Shown here piece after piece: positions 1 through 8,464 of a stretch of DNA of 64,000 nucleotides (its first letter is position 1; each line of letters starts with the position of its first letter). The notes beneath the pieces are model-generated. The model worked only from the letters and a program-made list of their open reading frames with translations. It searched no databases and was not told where the DNA came from. The position numbers and the translations under genes are program-made. The stretch covers positions 9,833,001 through 9,897,000 of the forward strand of contig NZ_CP063373.1 of assembly GCF_015160855.1 (NCBI RefSeq). The letters run 5' to 3'. Source of the stretch: Streptomyces ferrugineus. Lineage in GTDB: Bacteria > Actinomycetota > Actinomycetes > Streptomycetales > Streptomycetaceae.

Positions 1-428
1 TCGGCGAGGGCAAAACAGCCCTCGACGCGGCGATCGGCACCATGAACGGAACGTCCCTGCGCTACGACCTCCCGGCCCCGGCCGCACGCGGCACCCTCCC
101 CTCCCCCGGCACAAAGCTCGACGCCGCCGACTTCGACGGCGACGGCCTGAGCGAACTCCTCTCCAGCGGCTCACGGTTGCGCATCTTCCACGGCCGTACG
201 GCAGGACTCGCGACGACGGGCATGGTCACCGTCGAGCCCCCCGCCCCGGGCACCACCCGCGTCGTCTCCACCGGCGACTTCGACGGCGACGGCCGCGCCG
301 ACCTGGTCGTGCGCACGTATGCCGGCGAGACGAAGGACACGGTGGCGGTGTACCCGGGCACGAAGAAGGGCCTCGTGGCGGCGAAGCCGTCCGTGACCTT
401 CTCCAGCGCGGAGTTCCTGGCGCGGTAG
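1..428 (+). CDS. FG-GAP/VCBS repeat protein, C-terminal part only
   Basis: The reading frame is open from base 3, so the gene begins before the window. The visible 141 residues hold two calcium-binding FG-GAP/VCBS-type loops (ADFDGDGLSELL and GDFDGDGRADLV), the signature of integrin-alpha-like beta-propeller repeats in secreted actinobacterial proteins. It probably ends an exported repeat protein or a secreted enzyme with a C-terminal propeller. No membrane anchor is visible at the end. Which N-terminal domain it carries cannot be seen here. Confidence 0.8.
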   Translation, partial: GEGKTALDAAIGTMNGTSLRYDLPAPAARGTLPSPGTKLDAADFDGDGLSELLSSGSRLRIFHGRTAGLATTGMVTVEPPAPGTTRVVSTGDFDGDGRADLVVRTYAGETKDTVAVYPGTKKGLVAAKPSVTFSSAEFLAR

Positions 429-448
429 CCGGCGCCGCGCGTTCGGCG

Positions 449-1069
449 TCAGTCGGCGACGCGTGCGCCGATGGCGCGGGCCCGGGCACGGGCCTCGGGG
501 CTCAGGCCCTTGCGGCGGGGGTCGGTGCGGGTGTCGAAGGCAGTGGGCTGGGCGGCGTACGTCAGGGTCCGCAGGCCGGGTTCGGCGATGACGCAGGCGA
601 AGCGGGGGTCGCCCGCGTACCACAGGTCACCGTCGAGGCCCCGACGGGCGATGCGGTCCCAGGGCCGGAAGAAGAACCCGGAGATCTTCGGCGACACCGT
701 CTTCTCCGGCCGGTCGGGGTCGGGCAGCACGAAGGATGCCTTGCGCCCCCGCGCGTCGTACCGCACGCCACCGGGCTGCTGACGCCACGGGTAGACCGTC
801 AGGATCCGGCGCATCCGCCCGAACCTGCACAGCTTGATGAGGGACATCACGGCGTTGTACATGAGCACGGCCAGCACCACCGTCATCGGCACCACCGCCC
901 CCACCGGCAACAGCACGACCGTGACGAACACCGCGCCGCACCACAGCGCCACCCAGCCGAGGAACCTGGCCAGCTGCCCCGCGGCCCAGCGGGACAGGGC
1001 GCCGGCCGTGCCGGCGTCGTCCCAGGCCACCGGGCCGTCGAAGCCGCCCTGCTTCGCATACGTGCTCAT
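449..1069 (-). CDS. Hypothetical membrane protein, last gene of T7SS-like cassette
   Basis: 206 residues. The ATG at 1069 follows a GAGGTGAGC ribosome binding site; a longer in-frame extension to 1144 would run into the neighbouring gene. Two adjacent hydrophobic stretches (about residues 30-80) look like a transmembrane hairpin, followed by a soluble C-terminal domain of about 120 residues that I do not recognise. It lies 13 bases after the gene ending at 1083 on the same strand, so it is probably the last gene of the WXG100-led operon. A membrane partner for that system is a guess from context only. Confidence 0.7.
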   Translation of the reverse strand: MSTYAKQGGFDGPVAWDDAGTAGALSRWAAGQLARFLGWVALWCGAVFVTVVLLPVGAVVPMTVVLAVLMYNAVMSLIKLCRFGRMRRILTVYPWRQQPGGVRYDARGRKASFVLPDPDRPEKTVSPKISGFFFRPWDRIARRGLDGDLWYAGDPRFACVIAEPGLRTLTYAAQPTAFDTRTDPRRKGLSPEARARARAIGARVAD

Positions 1070-1082
1070 TCGCTCACCTCGG

Positions 1083-1853
1083 TCATCCGAAGTCCGCCGT
1101 GATGCTCTTCGTGACGCGGTCGGAACCCACGTCCGCTCCATCACCGCGTACCGTCCGCTCGATCTCCGGCAGCGGGTCGTGGAAGGACACGGTGTGCGCG
1201 ACGCCCTTCATCAGGTCGCGGTAGTGCCCCCGCGCCGAGACGGCCGTGGTACTCAGCGAGAGGACGGCGAGCTGCGTCCCGGACGGCGCCGGAATGTACA
1301 CGTCGCACTGGTACAGCTCCTGCGCGGGCATGCCCGCAACGGCGGGCACGGTCACCAGGGTGTCGCAGAACGAACCGGGACGGACCCCCGGCAACGTCAG
1401 GAGCTCCACATTCGTCGCGTTCTCCCGCGACGAGACCGCGCGTACCGCGGTGAGCTTCGGGGGAGCCCACTCGATGTCCCGCAGAGCGGCCGTGATCACG
1501 GATGTCGCCGAGGAGCCGTCGTCCGCGAAGTGCATGCCGAGCGAGCAGCCGAGGACGCCCTCGCCGCGCATCCGCGCCACCATGAACCGCATGTCCCGCA
1601 GCGCGCCGACGTAGCGGTCGCGCTGCTCCTCGGGCGCACAGCTCAGGATGAGGGTCATCACGTTCGTGAACTGCTCCTCGTACTCGGTGCCCGGCGCCGG
1701 GTCGAGGGCCTCGAGTGGTACGTCGAGATAGCCGTCCGGCAGCGCGTACCAGAGCTTCGCGGTCGTGTCCCGGGCCGAGTCGTCGATCACCAGGCGCACC
1801 GGCCGCTCCGGCCGCTCCGCCTGCCCGGCCTCCGCCGTCTGCTGTTCCGTCAT
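1083..1853 (-). CDS. Hypothetical protein of WXG100/T7SS cassette
   Basis: 256 residues, soluble, with no signal peptide or membrane segment. I do not recognise the family. The ATG at 1853 overlaps the stop of the upstream T7SS-type gene as ATGA, showing tight translational coupling. Its conserved place beside a WXG100 protein and a T7SS-signal protein suggests a chaperone or immunity-like accessory role, comparable to EspG-like partners in mycobacterial systems. That is inference, since no motif shows it. Confidence 0.75.
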   Translation of the reverse strand: MTEQQTAEAGQAERPERPVRLVIDDSARDTTAKLWYALPDGYLDVPLEALDPAPGTEYEEQFTNVMTLILSCAPEEQRDRYVGALRDMRFMVARMRGEGVLGCSLGMHFADDGSSATSVITAALRDIEWAPPKLTAVRAVSSRENATNVELLTLPGVRPGSFCDTLVTVPAVAGMPAQELYQCDVYIPAPSGTQLAVLSLSTTAVSARGHYRDLMKGVAHTVSFHDPLPEIERTVRGDGADVGSDRVTKSITADFG

Positions 1854-3151
1854 CGCAGCACCGCCCGCAGCGTGGCCTGGATCGGCCCGATCGCCCCCGG
1901 TCCGTCGAAGAGGCCCGCGCGGCCGCCGTCGATGCCGGTCGCCCCGTCCTTGCCGGGCTGGAGCGCGTCGATCTGGTCGGCCGCGAGCCCGAACCCCGCG
2001 GTGCCCACACCGGCGACCGGAGAGGCGTAGGCCAGCGCCTTGGTGAGGCCCTCGCCCCCGCCCACCGCGCGGACGATCAGGTTGCCGACCGGCCCGGCGT
2101 CGTCCACGGCGGGCATCAGCCGTCCGGCGGCGGTGACCGTGTCGTCGCCGAACCGGCCCAGGAACTGGCCCACACTTACCGACTCGCTCGCGAAGCGGGT
2201 CGACTGGATCGCACCGTTGAGGCCGCGCGTCACGGCGCCCACGGCAGGCACCGCACCCAGTGCGTCGCCGACGAGCCCGATGGAGTTCTCCCAGAAGTCG
2301 GAGTCGAACTCGCCCTTGGTGAACCCGTCCGCGAGCGAGGCCCGCACCTTGGGATCGGCGAGCCGGGAGCCCATCGTCGCCAGGCTCAACGCACCCGCCG
2401 CCAGCAGCATCGCGATCCCGAACGGCCCCGTGCACAGCAGCGCCAGCAACCCCGCCACCGCCGCCAGCACACTGAGAATGTTGGTGAGGTTGTCCCCGAT
2501 CCAGCTCAGCGCCTTGCTCAGCCACCCCGGCTCCTCGGGCGCCAGGTCCTTCGTGGCGTCCTTGAGCTTCTTCGCCAGTTCGCGCGCCTGGTCCTCGTGC
2601 GTCCCCTCCAGCTCCCGCGCCTTGCGCATCACCTCGTCCAGCGCGCCCTGCGCGTTGTTGACCGCGGTGACCGCGTCGTTGACCCGGGCGTTGGCCGCGT
2701 TCAGCCGCGCCTGCGCGGACTGCAGCTCGGGGCCCTCCTCGAAGGTCTGCCCCGCGAGCTTCAGGTCGGGGTCCTGCTTGGCCGTCTCGTGCCGGGAGTT
2801 GGCCGCCTTCAGGTCGCCCTTGTGATCGGCCGCCTCGACGTCGTACTTGTGCGCCAGCTCCCTGCGGCTGGTCAGCCCGCCGTGCCAGGCACCGAGGTGG
2901 CCGGCGGCCTGGGTCAGCGACTTGTGGGCGTCCTTCATGTACTTCGGCAGATCGCCGTCGAGGGCCTCGCGGAAGCCCACGGCGGCGTCACCCTCCCAGA
3001 AGCTGGACTCCCCGAGCAGCTTGTCGATCTTCTGGTACGCCGTCTGCAGCGCGCTCGCCGAGTTGACGAGCTGGGTACGGAGCTTCTCGACCTCGCCGGG
3101 CTCGCCCGGCACGGGGTTCCAGCCGAGGTGGACGTACGGGTTCTGTGCCAT
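1850..3151 (-). CDS. Putative T7SS-secreted protein with N-terminal WXG-like helical domain
   Basis: 433 residues. The first 230 are almost entirely alpha-helical and charged: a WXG100-like helical hairpin with a SFWEGDAAVGF motif, then a long coiled coil (about 110-215). A glycine/alanine-rich hydrophobic stretch (about 230-275) could be one or two membrane segments. The rest is alanine/glycine-rich, without a recognisable toxin domain. The architecture fits putative T7SS-secreted proteins of Streptomyces. The start is ATG at 3151, 5 bases after the stop of the small WXG100-like gene. The C-terminus ends without a nuclease or deaminase signature, so it may be structural rather than a toxin. 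Confidence 0.8.
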   Translation of the reverse strand: MAQNPYVHLGWNPVPGEPGEVEKLRTQLVNSASALQTAYQKIDKLLGESSFWEGDAAVGFREALDGDLPKYMKDAHKSLTQAAGHLGAWHGGLTSRRELAHKYDVEAADHKGDLKAANSRHETAKQDPDLKLAGQTFEEGPELQSAQARLNAANARVNDAVTAVNNAQGALDEVMRKARELEGTHEDQARELAKKLKDATKDLAPEEPGWLSKALSWIGDNLTNILSVLAAVAGLLALLCTGPFGIAMLLAAGALSLATMGSRLADPKVRASLADGFTKGEFDSDFWENSIGLVGDALGAVPAVGAVTRGLNGAIQSTRFASESVSVGQFLGRFGDDTVTAAGRLMPAVDDAGPVGNLIVRAVGGGEGLTKALAYASPVAGVGTAGFGLAADQIDALQPGKDGATGIDGGRAGLFDGPGAIGPIQATLRAVLR

Positions 3152-3156
3152 CGCGA

Positions 3157-3462
3157 TCACTTCCCCGCAGCCGCGGCCCGCTTGAAGCTCTCCTCGAGGG
3201 AGGTCTCCACTTCGCGGTAGTTGTCCGTGTTCTTCTGCAAGCCCTCGGTGAGCTTCCCGATGCGTTCCTTGATCTGCTCGTTGCCGTACTTCCAGCGCTC
3301 CTGGAACTCGTCGCACGCCTCGTCCAGCTCCGGCGTCCCGATCTGGTCGGCCCGGACGTGCTGCAGAGCAGTGCGCACCTGCTCGAGGGAGGCATTGGCG
3401 CCGTCGAGGTCCTTGGTGAAGGCGGCAAGCTGATCAATATCGGTCTTGAAGTGGTCCCCCAC
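3157..3462 (-). CDS. WXG100/ESX-like small helical protein
   Basis: 101 residues, GTG start at 3462. It is a short all-helical protein with two amphipathic helices around residues 10-45 and 50-95, the size and pattern of WXG100 (ESX) proteins that form helical hairpin dimers for type VII secretion. The turn reads QERWKYGNEQ, where W-K-Y-G replaces the classical W-x-G. It leads a four-gene minus-strand operon (3462 to 449) with its larger helical partner directly after it. No secretion ATPase (EccC) is in the window. Confidence 0.75.
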   Translation of the reverse strand: MGDHFKTDIDQLAAFTKDLDGANASLEQVRTALQHVRADQIGTPELDEACDEFQERWKYGNEQIKERIGKLTEGLQKNTDNYREVETSLEESFKRAAAAGK

Positions 3463-3570
3463 GCAGGTCCTTCCCGTTCGCGCTTCGCGGTCGCATCGGC
3501 AGATACCGCCGGTGGCCGAATGGGCCAGATGATGCCATGGCGCGGTAAGGGGGCCGTGCGACGGTCACGG

Positions 3571-3697
3571 AATCCGCACGAGACGGCCAGTTCATCCTGC
3601 GTACGAGACGGCGGTTCACCATCCGCACGAGACGGCCGGTTCACCATCCGCACGAGACGGCCGGTTCACCATCCGCACGAGACGGCCGGTTCATCGC
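3571..3697. repeat. 25-bp tandem repeat, about five copies
   Basis: A unit with core CGCACGAGACGGCCGGTTCA recurs with a 25-base period starting near 3573, 3598, 3623, 3648 and 3673. The middle copies are identical and the outer ones diverge. It fills much of the divergent region between the T7SS-like operon and the DUF5701 gene (3463-3814). There is no spacer variation, so it is not CRISPR. Possible roles are a repeated protein-binding site or plain slippage. Confidence 0.85.
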
Positions 3698-3814
3698 GAC
3701 GACCCCACCGCGCCTGCGGGACGCCGGGAACGTTCCGTCCGCACGCCTCGTTGATCTGTCGACCTCACTCGTTGAGCTGTCGACCGCACGCCGCCCACCG
3801 AACCGAGGAGCGCC

Positions 3815-4468
3815 TTGCCCGAGACGTCGCCGCCCGCCGACCTGCCCCCTCTCCCGCCGCTCACCACCCAGGCGGAACATTTGATCGCGCTCGGCGTACC
3901 CGACCTCGCGGCGATACCGGCCGACGAGCTGCGCGCCTTCGCCGAGAAGGCCGAGCGCGGCGACGGCGGCACCCTGCTCGCCGTCCACCCGGACCGCGCC
4001 CCCGCCTCCGCCCTCGCCCCGCTGCTCCGGCACGCCGACAAGCCCGGTTTCGTCGTCGTCGACATGCCCGACGTCGACGACTTCGCCCCCGACGGCATCG
4101 AGCTGCCCGACTCTCCCCTCTACGTCGTCAGCGACATCGACCGAGGCGACCAGATGGCCAACTGGAGCCCGGAGGAGGCGCTGCCCGCGCTCACTGAGCA
4201 GGCCCGCACGCCGCTGCTGCTCACCGAGGGCATCCACTGGGTGCTCCAGCAGCCGGCGGCCCTGGAGCGCAACCGCTGCTTCATGACGATCGGCTCCCGG
4301 CTGCGCAAGGCGGGCGGCGCCCTGGACGCCCGTACCCCGGCGATCTGGATCAGCAACGGCACGGGCCGCGACGGCCGCGAGCGGCGCAAGGCCCCGAAGG
4401 TGGGCTGGTGCTGGTGGGGCAACCGACACACCTGGCTGGGCTTCGCCTCTACGACCGGCCGCAGGTAG
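3815..4468 (+). CDS. DUF5701 family protein
   Basis: 217 residues, cytoplasmic. The TTG start at 3815 lies 4 bases after GAGGAG. The sequence matches the actinobacterial DUF5701 pattern: an N-terminal helical part, then the conserved C-terminal core with LLLTEGIHWVLQQP (about 137-150), CFMTIGSR and a W-rich end (VGWCWWGNRHTWLGFAS). No catalytic role is known. It stands alone, divergent from the T7SS-like operon and followed by G-rich repeats. Confidence 0.8.
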   Translation: MPETSPPADLPPLPPLTTQAEHLIALGVPDLAAIPADELRAFAEKAERGDGGTLLAVHPDRAPASALAPLLRHADKPGFVVVDMPDVDDFAPDGIELPDSPLYVVSDIDRGDQMANWSPEEALPALTEQARTPLLLTEGIHWVLQQPAALERNRCFMTIGSRLRKAGGALDARTPAIWISNGTGRDGRERRKAPKVGWCWWGNRHTWLGFASTTGRR

Positions 4469-4479
4469 GGAGTGCGCAC

Positions 4480-4575
4480 TGGGGGGCACCTCCGGTGGGT
4501 ACCTCCGGGGGGTGCCTCCGAGGGGTGCCTCCGGGGGGTGCCTCCGGGGGGCGTCCCAGGGTGGTGCCCCGTGGG
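4480..4575. repeat. Degenerate 14-15 bp G-rich tandem repeat
   Basis: Variants of GGGGGGTGCCTCCG follow each other directly after the DUF5701 gene. No gene fits 4469-4755. The T-rich/C-rich stretch at 4600-4675 shows further short repeats (cctgaccctcccct). It may act as a transcription barrier or be simple-sequence drift. Confidence 0.6.
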
Positions 4576-4755
4576 GGCCTGATGGTTGCCCGAGCGCTCC
4601 CTGACCAGCCCCTGGACCAGCCCCTGACCTTTCCCTGATCCTCCCCTGACCCTCCCCTCGGCTTCCCTTAGGGGATGTCACAGCTCGGCCGCAAAGCCCG
4701 GCCCTGACCGCAGGGTCCGGCACGCGATTCTCCGGGACCAGGTACGTTCGAAGAC

Positions 4756-5694
4756 GTGGCTGGATTCAGGATCGGACGGGGCAGCCGGAACAACGGCACC
4801 CCGCAGACGCGCCCCCAACAACCTCCGTACGGGCAGCAGGCGCCCCAGGGACCCTCGTACGGCTACCCCCCGCAGCAGCCGCACGCCGGCTCGGGCGGCG
4901 GGAGCGGCTGGCCGCAGGCCAACGGCGGTGGTGGCCACGGCGGTTACGGCCCCGGCGGTCACGGCGGACAGGGCGGGCACGGCGAGCCGGAGTACTTCGG
5001 CGACGGCGGCTACCCGCACGGCCCGGGCGGCGGCGCCCCGGACCCGTACGCGGCGAACAACCCGGGCCACACCCAGGCGTTCTCGGTCGGCGAGGACCCC
5101 TACAACCAGGGCGGGACCTACCAGGCGGGCGCGGCCCCGGCCGCCCCGATCGGCCCCCGCCTGCACTGGAAGGCCCTGCTACGCGGCGTCGTGCTCTCCC
5201 CCACGCAGACCTTCCTCCAGATGCGGGACTACTCGATGTGGGGCCCCGCCCTGATCGTGACGTTCCTCTACGGCCTGCTGGCCGTCTTCGGCTTCGACTC
5301 CGCACGCCAGGACGCGATCAACGCGACCCTCTCCAACGCGGTGCCGATCGTCCTGACGACGGCCGTGGCCATGGTCCTGTCGTCCTTCGTCCTGGGCGTG
5401 GTGACCCACACCCTGGCCCGCCAGCTCGGCGGCGACGGCGCCTGGCAGCCCACGGTCGGCCTGTCCATGCTGATCATGTCTCTCACGGACGCCCCCCGCC
5501 TCGTCTTCGCCATGTTCGCCGGCGGCGACGCGACCTTCGTCCAGGCCCTCGGCTGGGCGACCTGGGTGGCGGCTGGCGCCCTCCTCACCCTGATGGTCTC
5601 CAAGTCCCACGACCTGCCCTGGCCGAAGGCCCTGGGCGCGAGCGCGATCCAGCTGATCGCACTGCTGTCGATCGTGAAGCTGGGCACGTTCTAG
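4756..5694 (+). CDS. Yip1 family integral membrane protein
   Basis: 312 residues, GTG start at 4756. The first 140 residues are a low-complexity Gly/Pro/Gln/His-rich cytoplasmic tail typical of streptomycete membrane proteins. A Yip1-type domain with five predicted transmembrane helices follows (about residues 165-310). It begins with the phrase LLRGVVLSPTQTFLQMRDYS, typical of Yip1/YIP1-like proteins. Function in bacteria is unknown. A strong terminator follows at 5722. Confidence 0.8.
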   Translation: MAGFRIGRGSRNNGTPQTRPQQPPYGQQAPQGPSYGYPPQQPHAGSGGGSGWPQANGGGGHGGYGPGGHGGQGGHGEPEYFGDGGYPHGPGGGAPDPYAANNPGHTQAFSVGEDPYNQGGTYQAGAAPAAPIGPRLHWKALLRGVVLSPTQTFLQMRDYSMWGPALIVTFLYGLLAVFGFDSARQDAINATLSNAVPIVLTTAVAMVLSSFVLGVVTHTLARQLGGDGAWQPTVGLSMLIMSLTDAPRLVFAMFAGGDATFVQALGWATWVAAGALLTLMVSKSHDLPWPKALGASAIQLIALLSIVKLGTF

Positions 5695-5721
5695 CCCCCA
5701 CCGACCGGTGAGCCGGCACGT

Positions 5722-5765
5722 GGAAGGGCCCTCGGCGCAAGCCGTAAGCAGCCGGGGGCCCTTCC
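5722..5765. terminator. Strong hairpin between convergent genes
   Basis: GGAAGGGCCCTCGGC pairs with GCCGGGGGCCCTTCC around a 14-base loop. It lies between the end of the Yip1 gene and the convergent phosphoribosyltransferase gene, so it can serve both strands. A TCAGGCG-type short direct repeat follows to 5860. Confidence 0.75.
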
Positions 5766-5850
5766 CTGCTCAGCCTGTCGGCGCCTATCAGGCAACTTCT
5801 CAGGCGACCTTCTCAGGCCATCTCCTCAGGCGATCTCCTCAGGCGGCCTC

Positions 5851-6366
5851 TCAGGCGTCGAGCACCTGCCCCGCCCGCTGAACGACGGGCGGCTCGACAC
5901 TCCACGGGAAGTTGATCCACTCATCGGTGCGCTTCCACACGTACTCGCACTTCACGAGGGAGTGGGACTTCTCATAGATCACGGCGGACCGCACCTCGGC
6001 GACATGCTCGACGCAGAAGTCGTGGACGAGCTTCAGCGTCTTGCCGGTGTCGGCGACGTCGTCGGCGATCAGCACCTTCTTGTCGGTGAAGTCGATGGCG
6101 TTGGGGACGGGGGCGAGCATGACGGGCATCTCGAGGGTCGTCCCCACCCCCGTGTAGAACTCCACGTTCACGAGGTGGAGGTTCTTGCAGTCGAGGGCGT
6201 AGGCGAGCCCGCCGGCGACGAAGACCCCGCCCCGGGCGATGCTGAGCACGATGTCCGGCTCGAACCCGTCGTCGGCGATGGTCTGCGCGAGCTCGCGGAC
6301 GGCGGTGCCGAACCGCTCGTAGGTGAGGTTCTCCCGCACCGCCTGGTCACTCATGCCGCTGCTCAT
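5851..6366 (-). CDS. Phosphoribosyltransferase (type I PRTase fold)
   Basis: 171 residues. It carries the PRPP-binding loop VLIADDVADTGKTL (about 96-109) and the SIARGGVFVAGGLA loop (about 42-55) of type I phosphoribosyltransferases. It probably transfers phosphoribose to a purine base, like hypoxanthine/guanine or xanthine PRTases, but base specificity cannot be read here. It lies 9 bases downstream of dcd on the same strand, so a nucleotide-salvage operon is likely. ATG at 6366 or 6354 could be the start; neither has a clearly better ribosome binding site. Confidence 0.85.
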   Translation of the reverse strand: MSSGMSDQAVRENLTYERFGTAVRELAQTIADDGFEPDIVLSIARGGVFVAGGLAYALDCKNLHLVNVEFYTGVGTTLEMPVMLAPVPNAIDFTDKKVLIADDVADTGKTLKLVHDFCVEHVAEVRSAVIYEKSHSLVKCEYVWKRTDEWINFPWSVEPPVVQRAGQVLDA

Positions 6367-6375
6367 CCCCGCCGC

Positions 6376-6951
6376 TCACACCTGAGTCCGGTGGAAGTTC
6401 TTGAAGGACCGCGAGGCGGTGGGCCCGCGCTGCCCCTGGTACCGGGATCCGTACCGCTCGCTCCCGTACGGGAACTCGGCGGGCGAGGTGAGCCGGAACA
6501 TGCACAGCTGGCCGATCTTCATGCCGGGCCAGAGCTTGATGGGGAGGGTGGCGAGGTTGGACAGCTCGAGCGTGACGTGCCCGCTGAACCCCGGGTCGAT
6601 GAACCCGGCGGTGGAATGCGTGACCAGCCCGAGCCGCCCGAGCGAGGACTTCCCCTCGAGCCGGGAGGCGAGATCATCGGGAAGGGTGATGACCTCGTAC
6701 GTCGAGGCGAGCACGAACTCCCCGGGATGCAGGATGAACGGCTCATCGCCCTCGGGCTCGACGAGCCGCGTGAGGTCCGCCTGCTCGACGGAGGGGTCGA
6801 TGTGCGGGTACCGGTGGTTCTCGAACACCCGGAAGTACCGGTCCAGCCGCACGTCGACGCTGGACGGCTGCACCATGGTCTGGTCGTAGGGATCGATCCG
6901 TACCCGCCCGGCGTCGATCTCGGCCCGGATGTCCTTGTCTGAGAGAAGCAC
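6376..6951 (-). CDS. dcd: dCTP deaminase
   Basis: 191 residues, exactly the usual length of Dcd. The GTG start at 6951 gives the family N-terminus [16 protein letters not shown]; a longer in-frame reading to 7014 is not needed. It has the trimeric dUTPase-like fold with conserved [10 protein letters not shown] (about 110-119) and the catalytic-site stretch [13 protein letters not shown] (about 122-134). It deaminates dCTP to dUTP for dTTP synthesis in the cytoplasm. It is the first gene of a pair with the phosphoribosyltransferase. Confidence 0.95.
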   Translation of the reverse strand: MLLSDKDIRAEIDAGRVRIDPYDQTMVQPSSVDVRLDRYFRVFENHRYPHIDPSVEQADLTRLVEPEGDEPFILHPGEFVLASTYEVITLPDDLASRLEGKSSLGRLGLVTHSTAGFIDPGFSGHVTLELSNLATLPIKLWPGMKIGQLCMFRLTSPAEFPYGSERYGSRYQGQRGPTASRSFKNFHRTQV

Positions 6952-7047
6952 GCCCCGAGGATACGCAAGGCGCGCGGAACGACGACAATCGCGACGTCCG
7001 CGCGCCCGGCGCACACCTGCTGTGACTGCTCGCTGCTCCCGCTACTG

Positions 7048-7206
7048 CTACTGCTTCTCCAACTGCACCGGCACCGCACTGCGGAGCCGGGCACAGCGGG
7101 GACACCGGACGAGCCGGCCGGGGCCGAGGCGCTCGGCCTGCTGCATCGGGAACGAAGCGGTGCTGAACACGTGCCCATCGGCACAACGGACGACGGTGCG
7201 CTCCAT
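7048..7206 (-). CDS. Small zinc-ribbon protein, 52 aa
   Basis: An ATG at 7206, preceded by AGGACTTG, opens a 52-residue frame reading MERTVVRCADGHVF, then RCPRCARLR, and ending in EKQ at 7048. A Cys/His pair (C8, H12) and a CPRC knuckle (about 37-40) suggest one structural zinc. Codon use has the expected high G/C third positions. It lies upstream of dcd on the same strand with a 96-base gap. Function is unknown; small zinc ribbons of this type often bind nucleic acid or a partner protein. Confidence 0.7.
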   Translation of the reverse strand: MERTVVRCADGHVFSTASFPMQQAERLGPGRLVRCPRCARLRSAVPVQLEKQ

Positions 7207-7489
7207 CAAGTCCTAGAGTCCCTTCCCCAAGAGCCGCGTCTGGCTGCTGCCTGCCTGACGACGAGAGGCCACATTACGGGATCAAAGGGACGGCCCTCCA
7301 GGCGGCACTCCGACCCCGCCCGGACCCTCTCCCACCCCTCCACGGTACGCCCCAACTCCGGCCCGCTGCACCGGGATCCCACCCCTGAAACGCACTCAGG
7401 CCCCACGGCATCAGCGCCGGAGGCCGGTCATGAGGTACAGTGACGAAGCGATCGGACACCGCCTCCGGATCTTGGGGCGGCGATCTTAC

Positions 7490-7563
7490 GCGGGTGTAGT
7501 TTAATGGTAGAACATCAGCTTCCCAAGCTGAGAGCGCGAGTTCGATTCTCGTCACCCGCTCCA
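7490..7563 (+). tRNA. tRNA-Gly (anticodon CCC)
   Basis: A complete cloverleaf: acceptor GCGGGTG pairs with CACCCGC, the D arm contains TTAATGGTAG, the anticodon loop TTCCCAA reads CCC, and the T arm has GAGTTCGATTCTC. The discriminator base is T at 7560 and the CCA end is encoded at 7561-7563. A hairpin terminator follows. Its 3' 46 bases (7518-7563) are repeated downstream at 23879 and 42300, so this is the chromosomal attachment site of integrative elements and the left end of an island. Confidence 0.97.
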
Positions 7564-7568
7564 TGATG

Positions 7569-7595
7569 AAACCCCAGGTCAGCAGCCTGGGGTTT
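7569..7595 (+). terminator. Terminator of tRNA-Gly
   Basis: AAACCCCAGG pairs with CCTGGGGTTT around a 7-base loop and is followed by a T-rich tail. Near copies of this hairpin accompany the att repeats at 23930-23956 and 47233-47253, showing that it was duplicated together with the tRNA end. Confidence 0.85.
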
Positions 7596-7805
7596 GTTTG
7601 TTGTCTAGACCATTTTGAGGGCGGCGTGCCCTCTGCGTGCCCTCCAGTTGGCAAGATGCGTCCGCAGCGCTGCCCTATAGCATCGGGTCCCCATCAGCGC
7701 TCAGTGAGCGCCATGGGCCTTGTCGACAGGCGGGAGTTTGGTGGGTGATTCCGGGCGAGGCCGCGGCGTCCGGAACCACCAGGTCAGGGCAGTCGCCGTT
7801 GAGGC

Positions 7806-8245
7806 ATGGCGACTGAGTGGAGTTCATGGAGTCCGGACTGGCGCAGGCTGGACTGCCTTGCTGACTGCGGGGAGTTGGTTGAACGAGCCCGGCACTCATG
7901 GGTCGAGATAGGCGGCACACGTTCGGGTAGCTGGCTGATCGGGACACGAGTCGACGTGGGCCGCACATTCGCGGACCCCCTGCCTCCGCCGGACGACGAG
8001 CAGCTGTACATGCTGGGCGCGGCGCACAGGTCCTGCCTCGCAACCGGGCTTCTCCGCGCGAGCAGAGCCCCACTGGCTGACGACCTAACCGTGATGAACA
8101 TCGAACCAATCATCGGCGACGGCGCGCACGAGAATTGGTTGCCGGCTCCGCCTGGCCGCTGCCCCTTCTGCTTGGCCCCACAGGGGCAGCCCACGGACGA
8201 GGACATCTGCCCCAAGTGGCTCGTGCGCGAGATGAAGCGACACGG
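7806..8245 (+). pseudogene. Truncated protein with HNH-like zinc knuckle
   Basis: The first ~147 residues look coding and contain CPFCLAPQGQPTDEDICPKWL (about 119-139). This resembles the CxxC...(E/D)H(V/I)xPKWL zinc/HNH-like knuckle of mobile-element proteins, here with the His replaced (DEDICPKWL). After about 8245 the frame stays open to 8615 but loses protein-like composition and runs antisense into the tetR gene, so the 3' half seems replaced. It has lower GC than its neighbours and sits just inside the tRNA-Gly junction, as expected for an element relic. Confidence 0.45.
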
Positions 8246-8464
8246 CTTCCGAAGCACGGACCCGAAACGGCGATTGAAACCTGAACAGGTCCTTCTTGAG
8301 CAGCCGATGGGGGCATGGTCGGGTTATCCGGTCCGGGTCACGGCAGGATCCCTGCGTCAGGCCGTCGCGACCGCGGCCCCCCTCTCCTCCACCAGCCGCA
8401 GCGCCGGCCGTGAAGCCCCGCTGGGGACCGGAGCCGTGATGCGGCGTCGTGATCGGGGGCGACC

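Noticed and set aside
3571..3697. CRISPR array
   Set aside because: The 25-base units are directly adjacent with no variable spacers, and no cas genes are present.
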